A DNA stretch of 64,000 nucleotides from assembly GCA_026120185.1 (NCBI GenBank), contig JANUWF010003377.1:2925001-2989000 (forward strand), read 5' to 3'. The stretch is from Voacanga thouarsii. Taxonomy: Eukaryota; Streptophyta; Magnoliopsida; Gentianales; Apocynaceae. A model generated the notes under the pieces. The model saw nothing but the letters and a program-made list of their open reading frames with translations, did no database searches and was not told the origin of the DNA. Made by a program: the position numbers and the translations under genes. Shown piece after piece: positions 1 to 12,564 of the stretch (position 1 is its first letter; each line of letters opens with the position of its first letter).

Positions 1-1116
1 AGAAAAACAGGAAACAAAGCTGGACATTTGACTGCCCAGAATTTCGCTGCACAGAATTTTCTGGGCAGAATTTCGTCTGCCACTTCCAGCCGATTTGCAG
101 CGAGCTGGAAGGGGGGTTTCAGGGGTATTCAAGGCCGTTTTCCAGCCTTCTTCATGGAGGAAAAACATGGCTAAGGTTCTGCACAAAATCTGGAAGAAAA
201 CAGCTTGATTTTGGACTCTCAAAGTAGCGATCTTGCCCAGGATTTTCACTGGTTTTGTATAGCTCTTGAGCAGTCTGAAAATGGCAGAAATAATTCATGT
301 TTCAAGATGAACTTAAGGCCATTTTTCTGGCAGCATTTGGAAGGGAATGTTAGCTAAGAAGTTCGACATTTTGAAGGTACACAAGCGGGAAAATTTCAGC
401 TCATTCGAAGAAGGAAGGTGAACTAGCTATAGAGTGAAATTTCAGCAAGCTTACTAGAGGGATTTTCCTCTTGGAATTTTCCACAATTCATCCATATTTT
501 CCAAACCATGAGAAGCCTTTTACTAGGACATTTTGATCCCAAAAGACCTCAGCGCTTTACTGAATTTTCTGGAAAGAAAAAGGATAGAACACCTTCATCA
601 AATTAAGGAGTTGAAAATTAAGAAAAACTAAAGATCAAGGGGGAATGAATTCCCTTCAAGAATTTCGAGTAGAGCAAAGGAGTGAAATGAGAATTCTCCT
701 AACATATCTCTCCTAGGTCATTATCACCACCTTGCTCTAGGCCCTTAAGGCCGAAACTAATCCTCCCTAAGCAAAAATAAAATTTTAATCAAACTAAAGC
801 TTCTATGATGGAATTCGAACTCAAGACCTCAAGAATTAATTCTAAGGCTCTGACCACTAAACCACAACCACTCTCGTTGCTATTTTTACTAGAAAATTAA
901 TTCATATTCCTTTCACAAGCTATCTCCCAATTTTCACCTTGGGCAAAAATTACCGTTTTGCCCCTCTCACACAATACTCACCAACAAGACTTCATAACAA
1001 TAAAACTCAAATCCAAAGCACATAAAATCATATGAAAATGTATTTGATCATTCAATAAAGCATGATATGCATCCCAACCTCCTTACTCTAAGGTTGATTT
1101 TGATTGGGGTTTCACA
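1..1116 (+). mobile_element. 3' end of ~4.3-kb LTR-like repeat (partial copy 1)
   Basis: This stretch is a reverse-complement match to about 44603-45720, a member of the same family that has both ends. It runs off the left edge of the window and stops at a sharp boundary, GGGGTTTCACA at 1106-1116, the counterpart of TGTGAAGCCCC at 44603. Shared landmarks in order are the tRNA-like block, a run with AATTCCCTTCAAG, and the terminal box. There is no long ORF. By family logic it is an LTR or large non-autonomous retrotransposon terminus; the TG...CA ends support this, but no protein domain confirms it. Confidence 0.75.
808..875 (-). other. tRNA-like segment with box A and box B inside the LTR repeat
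   Basis: Read on the minus strand, this has a box A-like TGGTTTAGTGGTCAGAGC and, about 33 bases later, a box B-like GAGTTCGAATTCC. That is the spacing of tRNA genes and tRNA-derived SINE heads. No acceptor stem closes around it, so it is not a tRNA gene. The same block sits at 44849-44913 in the other orientation, so it belongs to the repeat family and is not a local insertion. Confidence 0.6.
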
Positions 1117-3480
1117 TTGAAGCCATTCATATTGCTGTGCAAACTAACAAGCACATTCACTCCAACTATTATTCATGTTGCACCACCACATTAAACAAGA
1201 TATTTAGTGCTTATTAGCATAGCAATTGGGCTAAGGAAACCCTCAGACCTCTTTATACATTTTTTCATTTCTCCATTTCAACCTGCATACTCTTTTTCTA
1301 GAAGTGAACTCTCTATATTTTTTCCTTTTCATGAATGCCAAACCTAAAGCTCAAAATATTCCATCTTAGGCATTTCTTATCTCCCTCCATAGTCAATATT
1401 TATGTTTGTATGTTTTGATTACAACTAAAGTTACATTCCATATATCTTGTGATATAGCTTCTTATTCAGAATCTTTTAACTTCAATTTTTACCTTTCTTT
1501 TTCCCCTTTAATTTAGAAAAACTTCCTTCTTAAGTTTTATTAGCCACAAACAACATACACGTGGGGCAAATTTGAATTCTCAAAGGTAAACGGATAGGAG
1601 AATAGAACTAAAGCTTGGTCTATAATTATTTTAAAATCAGTACTTTCATCTGCAATTATCCTCAAACTAGTCATGATAGAATCAGTTCTTACTTTTTTTT
1701 CCTCTAAAGCTATCACAAAATTATCTTTTGTTGTACTAAAGAACTAGTTCTTACTCTTTTTTTCTCCAAGGCCATCACAAAATTCCATAAAATATGAAAT
1801 ACTTAAGTAGTATATTAGTCTTCCTTGAGGATAAAAGAGGAATAAGTAAATTCTCCGCTTTTGCACAATCCCCATCCAGAAGGAATCAACTCCAGCCTCT
1901 AGTTTCTTGTTTTCCAAATGGTACAAGATAAGTCTTTTGCATTTTGTTTATTTTCCCCTCTTCTTTTAGGAAGTATAACCAAAGATTATAGAAGATATAA
2001 CCAAAGATAGATGACAACCAAAGATATCAATCTGAACAACATATATTAATCTGAACAACAAAAGATATTAACCCGAACAACATATATTTGAGAATTTATT
2101 AAGTTGAATATATTCATCTAACAACTTTTATCCAACTTTCTTCATTTATCCAACATTTATTCATCTAGAAAAAAAGGGGGGGGAAACTACAGATTACACC
2201 AAAAGATTTATAAAAACTTCAATTATCACAACAAAAACAAGAAGAAATAGAAAAAAAATTTTAAAAAAAAGTAAACTAATTGCTTATCCAAATAAATGTC
2301 AATAAACATCCAAATAAATGTCTAAATAAAAAGTTTGTGGACAATGGATCCAAGTCCAAGGTCCACAAACAAAGTAGTAACAAGATTCTCCTACATTCAA
2401 AGTCCAACATTCTCATCCTTCTCTTTTTGGTGGGCTTTGGTGGTAGTGTATTTCTTAGGCATGACATAGTCTCTTTTTGACTTGCAGATACTAAACACAG
2501 AAAAATTGAAGAAATTGAGCTATCCCCTTCCTAACTCAATCAACAACAACAACAACTCCCTCAACAAAATCGATTCAACCTCCACAAGTCACAACCACTG
2601 AATAACAACATAATCACAACTCCAACTTCTCAAAACCACAACATAAATATAAGCACAACACCCACACTTCAACAATCAAACATCCCAATAATTTTTAATG
2701 TAAATGTGCTCCAAAATCACAAAAGTAATAGGAAAACAACTCAAGATTTACAGAGCATAAAATGCAGTTCAATACAAAAAGATAATGCATTTTATGGTAA
2801 CTCAGACTAGAAATAGCTTATACATAAGAAACAAAACAAGAAAGAAAATGAGTGATTAGAAATTTAGTCCACCAGTATTTAAACACTAAACAATGAGTAT
2901 ATTTGATTAAAAGATACAAAATAGAAAGTAAACATTCTCACAATAAGACAGTATGAGCAGGAATATGCCAACTGTTGATAGAGATTATATCCACAGCAGT
3001 GTGAATGGCTTTGACGCTGAAAATTGTAGAGATTACTGTGTAATGTCTACAGTATGGCATTGGTAGCAGCTGTTTTGGGCTTGTGCATTGAAAACATCCT
3101 TAATACAATTCCATGTCCATGTTACAAAATCATAATTTAAGAAAAAGGCTAGCTTCCCCAACAATCCCCTCATTTCTAAATCAGATATAAGAAATGTCAA
3201 GCCTAAGGATGGTTTGTCTCTTATATAGCTCCTTTCAATAGTTACATGTTGTTCTTTTCCTTTTAACCATGTGCCAGGTGTTCTTTCTCAAGTTTAAGAG
3301 ATATTTATAAACAAATCTTTTATATTTCTATTCTGCCTTTAACATTGACTTTGTTTCCAAAGAAGTTGAATAGAAAAGGTCAAATGCATTTTCCATTCTT
3401 GTGATAAATTTATGAAGATTTAATTTTATTTGAAAAGCAACTAAAGTAACAAAGAGGCACCCATATGCATTAAATAAGAA
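1117..3480. other. AT-rich non-coding stretch
   Basis: No coding region could be supported here. A short imperfect tandem duplication lies at about 1676-1790 (two units containing AGTTCTTACT, a T-run and ATCACAAAATT, about 60 bases apart). The open frames on both strands at 2276-2480 mirror each other and have no recognisable protein. Near 3490-3560 the minus strand has a short coding-like run ending in a stop; it could be a last exon of the neighbouring CACTA element, but I cannot support that further. Confidence 0.5.
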
Positions 3481-3777
3481 TCATACCAATGCTAGTTGGG
3501 GACAGCTTCAACTTGTTCGACTGAAAACCCCACAGATTCTCGCAATACTGCTAGTCCAAGAAAACACATAAATCAATAAGGTCACTAGTTTTGGACGTTT
3601 GAACAGTCCAAAAAAAAAAAGAATATGGTGACACTTTGAAAAAAAATCTACTAAATAATCAACAAATGGTCACGACTTTATTAGATAAGTAAAACAAAAT
3701 CAGTATGTTCAATTGAATATATCCAAAAGAAATGACTACAAAATATAAATATGTCTCAAAATTCTAACATATTGTAA

Positions 3778-6700
3778 CTATTCACTTTCACTACAAAATT
3801 TGCTGTCTACTTCATCTTCTGACTCTGAAGTAGATATTACTATATCATATTTAGCGGAACTACTTTTCAACCCTTGGTCATTCTCTTGCAAACTAACATT
3901 AACAGAGGGATCCACATCTTCATAAATATTGTTTGGATCCCTTAGATTCTCTAATGGATCATCCATAATATCAATACTTAGATTCTGAACTTCATTTTCT
4001 TGCAATGCACTATCAATTGTAGCCATCTCTAACATTCGTCTTGCAGCGACATGGCAAACATGCAACCAATGTGTAGTATTCATTTTGGGACTTGGATATG
4101 GTACGAAATACACTTAGGTTGCTTGAAATGCAAGTGCAAATGGCTCAAATTTGTTCCATAATCTTTTAGGATTAATATCAAGTAGTTTGTACTTAGGATG
4201 AATTCTTACTCCCACGACATGTCTTGGATCATAATAATCACGATGAAATAAATAGGCATGTTTAACAGGCAAACTAGGATACTCCAGTTCCACCATTTCC
4301 TTTAAAGCACCATAGTAATCTACTGTGCGTCCATCATCATTATTAGAACCTTTTATGCATACGCCACTATTTGTAGTGGCTTTTCCTTTGCTATGAGCAA
4401 CTGTGTGAAAGTTCTAGCCATTCACAAAAAACTATGTGCACGTGCACACAAATCTCTTTGGCCCCCAACTCAGATGTTTTATTTCATCATTTGAAACATT
4501 GTTAGCTGGATCATGCACCTATTTGACACAAAAATATTATAACTAAAAAAGATGACGTTAATTATAATGGAAATTTGGGATGACATGGCATTAGATATAT
4601 GCTTACATATTCCTTCAACCATTAAACAAACTCTCTTTCCAATGCTAACTCTAAATCAGAATCAGAAATGTTAGCTATATTAGAGCGCTTCTCAACCTTG
4701 AACAGCCTAAATTTTATTAAAATAAAAAAATGGTAAGATGCTAAAATTTATCTCATTCCAAAACAATTTGTGCAAATTCATACTCACTCCACATGTGGAT
4801 GGACCTCTTTAGTATTTAGCAACACATATAATGCAGTTGCATCATACTCTTTATCTGACAGGAACCTCATTCTTGCAGCATCTGATGGCCTCCTAGGACA
4901 ACTAAATGTTGAAATACTTGACCTCATTAACTCAACACAACCACTACCATCGTCATTTCGTTCAACCCTTCTACTTTTTGTTTTGACATTACGATCAAAG
5001 TAAAAAGTACAAAATGTCGAAACTTCTTCAACTAGGTATGCATTGCAAATTGAAGCTTCAACTCTTGTTTTATTTTCACCTTCTTCTTTAAATTGTACAA
5101 GAACCTAAGGTTGGAGATTTATCAATATGGATATTGACAAATTGAGGTTTAATAAATAATAAATTAGATATTTAACTAACCTCTCAAAAGGATACATCCA
5201 CCTATATTGCACAGGACCTCCCACTAAAGCTTCATACAGTAAGTGAATTGGCAAATGTTCCATTGAATCAAAAAAGTTTGGTGGAAAATTTTTCTCTAAT
5301 TTGCATATGATCATAGCAATATTCTCTTCTAGTTTCAAAATTTGTTCATCACGTAACATTCTAGAAGTCAAGTCCTTGAAGAACATGCTCAATTATGATA
5401 GAGCATTGCTGACAACATCTAGAAGCAAATAGCAAAACACTATTGGTATCAACCGAAGCATGACTACATGACAATCATGGCTCTTAAGGAAACAATTTGC
5501 ATTACTTCTCATCCATACATCTTGACAAATTAAAAACATAACCATCTAGGAATTTCAAAGATTTAATCGACTCACACAAATTTTTTTGAGCATTTTTGTC
5601 CATACAATAGCATGCTTTTGGTTTCTTGATACCTTCTTCTACTAACTCTAAATCCCCTCATTGGCAAATCTCACGTAAATCTCTCCTTGCATTCTCATGG
5701 TCTTTTGTCTTCCCCTTCACATCAAAGACTATTGAAGATATTATGAAAAAAAATTCTTAATAATATGCATTATATCAAGATTATGACTAATGATATTTGT
5801 CCTCTAATATGGTAAGCTCAAAAATATATTTTTCTTACTCTAGTTGTGGGATTTTTTTTGTAGCCTTCAGGTACGTCATTCCCACCATTTTCAATAACAG
5901 TTGGCAAATCCTTCACATGTGCCCATATTTCTTCCCTACTTAGTCTATGTGGGGGTGTAGAATCCTCAATTTGGTTCTTTCTAAATGAGCTCTTATTCTT
6001 CCGAAAAGGGTGGTCTAATGGTAAAAAACTGTCGATGGCAATCAAAGAAGCATTGTTTTTTAGAGCTTTGAAGCCTGAATGCTTTCAATTTTTCCATACA
6101 ATATGGATAAGATAATCTACTAGCTGTACTCCATCCAGACAACATGTCATATGTTGGGAAATCACTGATCGTCCACATTAGAGTTGCTTTCATCTAAAAA
6201 TTTTATTTCTTTGAAATGTCATATGTAAGAACTGTGACTTCCCATAGATGTAGCAATTCATCAACCAAAGGCTACAAATAGACATCAAGCTTCTTCTTGG
6301 GGTTCTTAGGACCAGGTATTATTGTAATAAGGAAAATGTATAGCGTTTTCATACACATACAAGGTGATAAATTATATGGTGTTACCATCACAGGCCAACA
6401 CGAATACTGCTTACTAGATATCCCAAATGGAGTAAAACCATTAGTGGAAAGTCCAAGTCTTACATTTCGAGACTCAGAAGAAAATGTTAGGTGTGTGATA
6501 TTGAAAACCTTCCAAACTTTTGCATGAGAAGGATGACTAATGGTGCTCTAAACGGATTCATGTTCCGCATGCCGTCTCATATGCTCAGTTGTAGCTTTCG
6601 AAGCATACAATCATTGCAATCTTGTTGTTAATGGGAGGCAGTGCATTCTTGCATATGCTACATTTTTTCCATGCCTAAACTTCCTTTTTTTGGCTTCCAT

Positions 6701-7380
6701 CTAGGATGGTTGCAAAACATACAGTATGTGAACCTAATACACTCTTTTCGAGAAAGCATACACCTATTCACATAACAATCTTTTTGTTCATACGGAAGTC
6801 TTAACCTAGATACAAGCTTTTTTGTCTCATAAAAGTGTTTAGGCGGCTTATCCTCTTTAGGTGTGACATCTTTAATTAGCTGTGATATTGCATCATAATA
6901 GGCTTCAAGTAAGTTATAATCAAACTTAATATTCAGAAGTCGCACAACTGCGGATAACTGGGAGTGACTACAGCCTGGCCATAAAGGCTCATCTACAGCA
7001 TGTAGCAGAACATAGAAACTTTGTACATTCGTATTAAGCTCTTTTTCCATATGTATAGTTTTATTAAATCTTATATCATGTTCTGTTGCATCAAATACAA
7101 TTTCCCTAATTTGATGGCTTACAATAGGACTTTCCTCCCTTTCATCATCAACCTCTGCACTATTCCTTCATTGTGAACTAAAAATATAAGGTTCCCCATG
7201 AGCATGCCATTGATAGTAATTTGGGATAAATCCCTTCTAACGCAAATGTAGCTTTACATCATTTACATCAAAAAACCTACGGTTTTTTCACTTTGAGCAT
7301 AGACACCTTATTTTCCCTCCACTAGTAAAATCAACTTCTGTAGTTGCAAATTGAACAAACTCATCAATTCCATGAAGAAA
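3778..7380 (-). pseudogene. TNP2-like CACTA transposase, broken
   Basis: Reading down the minus strand, the plant CACTA transposase domains appear in their usual order. 7100-7380 is the transposase-associated N-terminal domain (HLR, a stop, KGFIPNYYQWHAHGE). 6658-7050 is a linker region with PLWPGCSHSQL. 5818-6193 is the TNP2 core (MWTISDFPTYDMLSGWST, then LSYPYCME and FFDCHRQF). 5105-5392 is DUF4218 (KLEKNFPPNFFDSMEHLP, GGPVQYRWMYPFER). 3778-4296 is DUF4216 (GVRIHPKYKLLDINPKRLW, then YFVPYPSP) with an acidic C-terminal tail. The protein would cut and join transposon ends in the nucleus. It is broken by in-frame stops (one after CSK in the first domain, one between 4114 and 4113) and frame changes around 5993-6045. 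Some gaps may be introns. The domain order makes the family assignment firm; activity is not plausible. Confidence 0.88.
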
Positions 7381-7399
7381 CTCCCTTGTTAACCTTTTT

Positions 7400-10300
7400 T
7401 AACCAGGTAAGAGCCTATTATACATCCATGCTCGAGCTTCTATTATCGTATCAACCTACATTTGAAGACAAGCTATATCACCCATTCACCCTAAACACAC
7501 GTAAACGTTTACACATTTCCCATGCATATACACACATATACAAATGAAGGTCAAATTGATAATGGATAATACCACCACCAAGGAACAAAAAGAAAAAAAG
7601 AAAAAAATAGAAGAATGCCAGCTTTAAGATCATACAATACCTAATAGAAATATCCAATGTTTTTGTTAGAACTGACATCAGAGGAGGAATTGGAATGTAC
7701 GTTTTAAAATTAAGATCTCCAATGTTCATATAAAAATGCATCGTATCAACAATAATTATATTTGATGGTTAAAATTAAAACAAGACTTCAACCACATAAA
7801 GTAAGTATCAAGGTGGATTGTTTATAGCAAGAAAAAAAATAAGATATTGTGAGTAAATTATAACCATATAGCCATTTAGTAATAATTACAATAAGCTCAC
7901 TTCACAAGAGACATTAGAGACTTTCTTTGTTTTCTAAAGCAATCAAAAATATTTTCTAACACATAGTCCTAAAAAGCTCATCATGACTTTATGAGGAAAA
8001 GAAAGGCAGATGATAATTTCAACCATCAAATAACTTTTTAGCAGATGATATTTGAACCATCTTATAACTTTTTAACTTTAACATGTTGCCTACAGATGAT
8101 TAATCATTAGCATGTGTGGATAAATAAAGCAAAACTGCCAATCATAGTGTACTAGCGTACTTAGTTAATTCTGATAAAGACAAACAAGGAATCTTAAAAT
8201 AAAGCCTACTACTAGGATGCTACTCAATGACACCTTATGTCCAAGTAAACTCATAAATGAAGAAAATCAAGAAAAAAGAAAAACTATACATTCCTTTCTA
8301 TACGTTTGTAGCTTCAAAAAGATATAGCAACCTCAAGGGTAAATATTGCTTTATTGCTTTAAAATAAGATAGACAAAATAACTTCTTATCCTATATGAAT
8401 TTTCTCAATGCTTCACATAAACCAAGAATGAACAATTCCTTAAGGAAAAATAGGGTCATATTTCCACATAAGAATGCAGTCAAATTCCTCCAACCAAACT
8501 TATGTAACTTAAAAGCTAAACTAACAAATTTTATTCACTACAGTTATATACATACCCACTTGAATGCTTATTTGTCAACCAATTTTGTGCCTGCTTTTAG
8601 CAATGGAGAGAAAGTGAAAAGCAACATCGGTATTAGATGATTAGCCTCACTAATTATTCTTTGGATTCCAACAGATTCCCTTCACAGTATAGAAAACCCC
8701 TGACCTAAATCATTTACCTTTCTTCTCTGTCTTTATTCCTACTACTTCCAGATATCTTCACATGTAAAAACCAAGTCGGGCATTGGCGCCGGATAAGTAA
8801 AAAAGTCAATTCTTAAGGTAGGACCATTTTCATTGAAACAAAATCACCTCAAACATCACAAATTAATCACTAAAAAAACCGACACATTATTCTTACACCA
8901 ACACCCCAAAATCAAGCCAATATTCTCTGAGATTGGAAAAGGAATAATTTAAGCTCATTCATACAAATATTATTTCATAAGTAGAAGAAATAATTTTAAC
9001 TCATTCATACAAATATTGGAAAAGGAAGAAAAGAGCAATAAGATGTTCTGAAAAAATTGAGTGAACAAACCTCTCATGACAAACCCAAATGAGCTTACGG
9101 ATCTCTTTGATCAAATTGAAAATCCTCTCACGACCCAGCAGTGGCAGAAGATCTCCGGTCGTGGTCCAGCAACAGTAGAAGATCTCTGGCAATGGTCCTA
9201 TTGTAGCAGATTAAGATCTTCGGAGGTGGTCAAGCAACGGCAACTCTGCGGCTCAATTAGTGTTTAGCAGAGAAGGGAAAGTTGAAAAGGGAAGGGTGGG
9301 TTCTGAAACTCAGAATAAAAAACAAAAGGAAAAAGAGAAAAAAAATATATCATCTTTTTTAAATGATATAAATATTTTAAAATAAAAAACTATCTAATAA
9401 TATTTTTTATTTAATAATATTTCTAAGCTATAATAAATAATTTTTTGTTTGGAAATGTACAAAAATGAAAGTGCATATTGTAAAATACTGTGTAGTCATT
9501 TCTATAAAAAAAAAAAAAGTTTCTAAACTATATAATTTGCAAAATATTGAGAACTATAAAAGTTTCTTTGTTACTGTATAGTACATTTATATAAAAAATT
9601 AAAAAAATATTGTATAGTACATTTACATTATATGATTGGTCTTAGGTGAAAAATACGAGTTTATCCATAATAAATTAAGTTAAACAAATTAGTCCAAGTG
9701 TAATACAAATTTTTTCTTAATACAATGAAATTAGATGTGCACTTTGTTACTAATTATCCATTATCAAAACAGAACTAGAGTATTTGTTTATTCTCTTTAT
9801 ATTTTTTTTTCATTATTTAGATATTTGTTACTATTTTTCCATTATCAAAATAGAAAGAAAAAAACTAGGCTATAAAGATACTAAAAAAAAGAGTGTAAAA
9901 TAGAAAGGTCCATTTTAGAAGGAGTGCATGCATTATCAAAATAGAAAGCAAAAAAAAAAAAAATTGACTCATTTAAATAAAAATAAAAAAAAATCAACTG
10001 AGATAGTGTAAAAAAGGGTTTTAAAAAAAAAAAAAGCAAAAGTCCCAATGTAGAGTTTAGGATCCCAAAGCATTTTAATCAATTGAATTATTAATTGGTC
10101 ACCAAATTTCTTTTTCTCATCAAATGAGAAAACTTAGGAAATTAAAGGTTTTTTAAGATGAAAAAAATTAGTTAAAAATTAATCTACTACTCAAAGTTTA
10201 AATCTTGAACTAGTATCTATGTATATATTTTTTATGGATGAGATGAGAGAGGAGGAACGAGGATTGGTTTCAATTGAATTTATAAACTAGTCTTAAAAAC
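7400..10300. other. Non-coding flank of the transposase with short tandem duplications
   Basis: No gene is supported. Three small imperfect tandem repeats are visible. About 8010-8085 has two units around GCAGATGATA...ATAACTTTTTA. About 8935-9025 has two units with CTCATTCATACAAATATT. About 9125-9250 is a GC-richer patch with repeated GAAGATCT and GTGGTC..GCAAC words, possibly the promoter or leader of the minus-strand transposase. The rest is A- and T-run-rich sequence. Confidence 0.45.
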
Positions 10301-10309
10301 GATTTAGCA

Positions 10310-11385
10310 AAATATAGAGATTATACTTATCATATAAATGTGTTAGGTTTTGGTTTGTTATATAGAAATTATACTAGACTATGTAGCAAAATGTATCCGA
10401 TTACCTTTAAATTTAGTCATAATATTGTTTTTACCAATTTTAACAAGTTTACCAGTTGGATCGTTAATTTGACATGGTTATCTTCATAAATGTGTTAGGG
10501 TTTTTGGCTGTTGTATAGAGATTATACTATGTTATGCAGTAAAATATATCTGATTACCTTCAAATTTGGTCACAATACTTTTTTTAAATAATTTTAACAA
10601 ATCTAATGGTTGGATCGTTAATTTGACATGCTTATCTTTATAAATGCATTTGGATTTAGGCTATTATATAGAGATTATACATGATTATGTAGCAAAATAT
10701 ATCCGAATACCTTCAAATTTAGTCACAATACCTTTCTTAATAATTTTAACAAATCTAACGATTAGATCGCCAATTTGACATGCTTATGTTTATAAATGAG
10801 TTAGGTTTTAGATCATATAGAGATTACGCTCGATTGTATAGCTAAATATATCCTATTACCTTCAAATTTGGTCACAATATTTTTTTTAGTAATGTTAACA
10901 AACCAAATGGTTGGATTGTCAATTTGACATGTTTCTTTTTTATAAATGAGTTAGGTTTTGGGCCGTTTATAGAGATTATGTTAGCTATATCTGATTACCT
11001 TCAAATTTGGTCACAATATGTTTTTTTTGTAATTTTAGCAAATCTAACGATTAGATCATCAATTTGACATGCTTATCTTTATAAATGAGTTAGGTTTTGG
11101 GCCGTTATATTGAGATTATGCTAGATTATGTAGTTAAATATATCCGATTATCTTTAAATTTGGTCACAATACGTTTCTTAGTAATTTTAACAAATCTAAC
11201 GGTTGGACAGTCAATTTGACATGCTTATCTTTGTAAATACATTAGGTTTTAAGTCTTTATATAGAGATTATGCTAGATTATATGCTAAATACATCTGATT
11301 ACTTTTAAATCTGATCACAATATTTTTTTTAATAATGTTAGCAAATCTAAAGATTGAATCATCAATTTGTCATGCTTATCTTCAA
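10310..11385 (+). repeat. Array of about seven ~150-bp tandem units
   Basis: Units carry, in order, TATAGAGATTAT, a TATATCCGATTACCTTC-like segment, AAATTTGGTCACAATA, a T-run, TTTTAACAAATCTAACGG, and AATTTGACATGCTTATC. Successive TAGAGATTAT landmarks fall near 10515, 10667, 10815, 10965, 11110 and 11262, giving a period of about 150 bases. Units have diverged by scattered substitutions. The same family recurs at 60480-61310 (same orientation) and at 59785-59910 (inverted). There is no coding potential. Confidence 0.85.
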
Positions 11386-11390
11386 CAAAT

Positions 11391-12075
11391 CTATTTTTCT
11401 TCTACTTAAACTTCTACCAACTACCCACTTCAGTTGGTATTTCATTGGAACATCGACAGGGAAAAAACATTCCTCTTCCCTTTACCAACAGATTCCCATT
11501 AGACATAGTTATCAACTACGCATATTTAATTGATAATCAGTTGGTAAATATTTTCCCATATGCTTACCAACATATTACCAACATATTACCAACACAAATA
11601 TTAACAACTAAATATGCACAATAGGTAATTCTGTTTGTAGTTTATTGGACATTGATTTACTATGTTTCCAACGGATATGTCGGTTGGTAATGCTATTGGT
11701 AAAAAATAAACCATCATATTACCAACTATGTTACCAACTAAAATAGCTACCAACTACCCACTTCTGTTGGTATTCTGTTGGAGAGAACAACATTCCCTCC
11801 CTATTACCAACAGATTACCATCAATCATAGTTACCAACCGCTTATATTTTGTTAGTAATCAATTGGTAAATATTTTTCTACCTGTTTACCAACACATTAC
11901 CAACATATTACTAACAATAAAATCACTAACAGAATACACACAGTTGGTAATTTGTTGGTAAATAACTGAAATGTAACACATTCCACATTTGTTGGGAATC
12001 TATTGGTAATTTGTTGGTAATTACCAACCGAACTTAGTTTGTTAGGAAAGGTCTGTTGGTAATCAGCATTTTTCT
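11391..12075. repeat. Subterminal zone of TTACCAAC / GTTGGTAA motifs
   Basis: The 8-base word TTACCAAC, its complement GTTGGTAA and near variants occur more than a dozen times in both orientations in under 700 bases. Many are paired as short palindromes. Clusters like this are typical of CACTA subterminal regions, where the element's own DNA-binding protein binds. The short frames found here are by-products of the motif repetition. Confidence 0.65.
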
Positions 12076-12078
12076 AGT

Positions 12079-12564
12079 ATGCATTGTGTCCCTCCTGGCG
12101 ATGGGCAGGTAAAGGTGAATTTTGATGATGCTCTTGCTAGTTCTATGGCAGCTGCTGGGATTGTTGTTAGAAACTCAGCTAGTCAGATTTTGTGTGCGCT
12201 TTCTTTACTTGTTCCTTCTTATTGTGATGTGGAATATGTGGAAACTTATGCACGCTTAATTGGCATCCGATTTGCTCATCTTAATGGCTTCACTGATGTT
12301 ATTTTTGAAGGTGACTATCTAAATGTGATTCAAAAAGTTCAATCTTGTAGTCCAAACCTCTCCACTGTTGGCCATCTCATTGGTTCCATTCGAGATATGC
12401 CCCTTATTTTTTCTTCATGTACTGTTTCTTTCATTCCTCGGACTAGCAACAAACCTTCTTGTCTCCTTGCTAAGTTTAGGCTCTGTTTGCTTTACCCTTG
12501 TGAATGGTACAGGAATTTTTCCACTGATGTAATCTTGGTCGTGTTTGCTGATTCATCCGCTTAA
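12079..12564 (+). pseudogene. LINE-derived RNase H-like domain fragment
   Basis: A 161-residue frame matches the plant RNase H-like domain found at the C-terminus of LINE polyproteins and in many orphan copies (RVT_3 type). Visible landmarks are PPGDGQVKVNFDDA (first Asp strand), AGIVVRN, YARLIGIRFA (helix with the position of the usual Glu), VIFEGDYLNVI (Asp strand) and FIPRTSNKPSCLLAKF (C-terminal helix, normally with Asn/Ala-His). The Glu and last Asp/His positions look altered and the usual Trp-Pro lead-in is missing. It begins exactly where the CACTA end stops, so the transposon may have landed in an older LINE. It could also be a captured fragment; function is unlikely. Confidence 0.65.

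Larger units (their letters stand above)
3490..12081 (-). mobile_element. Decayed CACTA (En/Spm-like) DNA transposon, left end unresolved
   Basis: The body is defined by a minus-strand TNP2-type transposase (3778-7380). To its right, in the expected 5' subterminal position, lies a zone dense in TTACCAAC and GTTGGTAA motifs (11391-12075), as CACTA elements have clustered short subterminal motifs. It ends with TTTTTCTAGTATG at 12069-12081, which resembles a damaged CACTA terminus (canonical reads outwards as TTTTTCTTGTAGTG). A LINE-type RNase H reading frame starts directly beyond. The matching left terminus was not found, so the left coordinate is only the limit of coding-like sequence. The 150-bp array at 10310-11385 may be part of the element or an older neighbour. 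Confidence 0.5.

Noticed and set aside
808..875. A genuine tRNA gene
   Set aside because: Box A and B are present, but no acceptor stem closes and the block is part of a dispersed repeat.
2276..2480. Overlapping ORFs on both strands
   Set aside because: They mirror each other, have no recognisable domain and sit in repeat-like AT-rich DNA.
10310..11385. CRISPR-like or centromeric satellite array
   Set aside because: Units are diverged, about 150 bp with no spacer structure, in a plant genome. Only about seven units, so no satellite-scale array.
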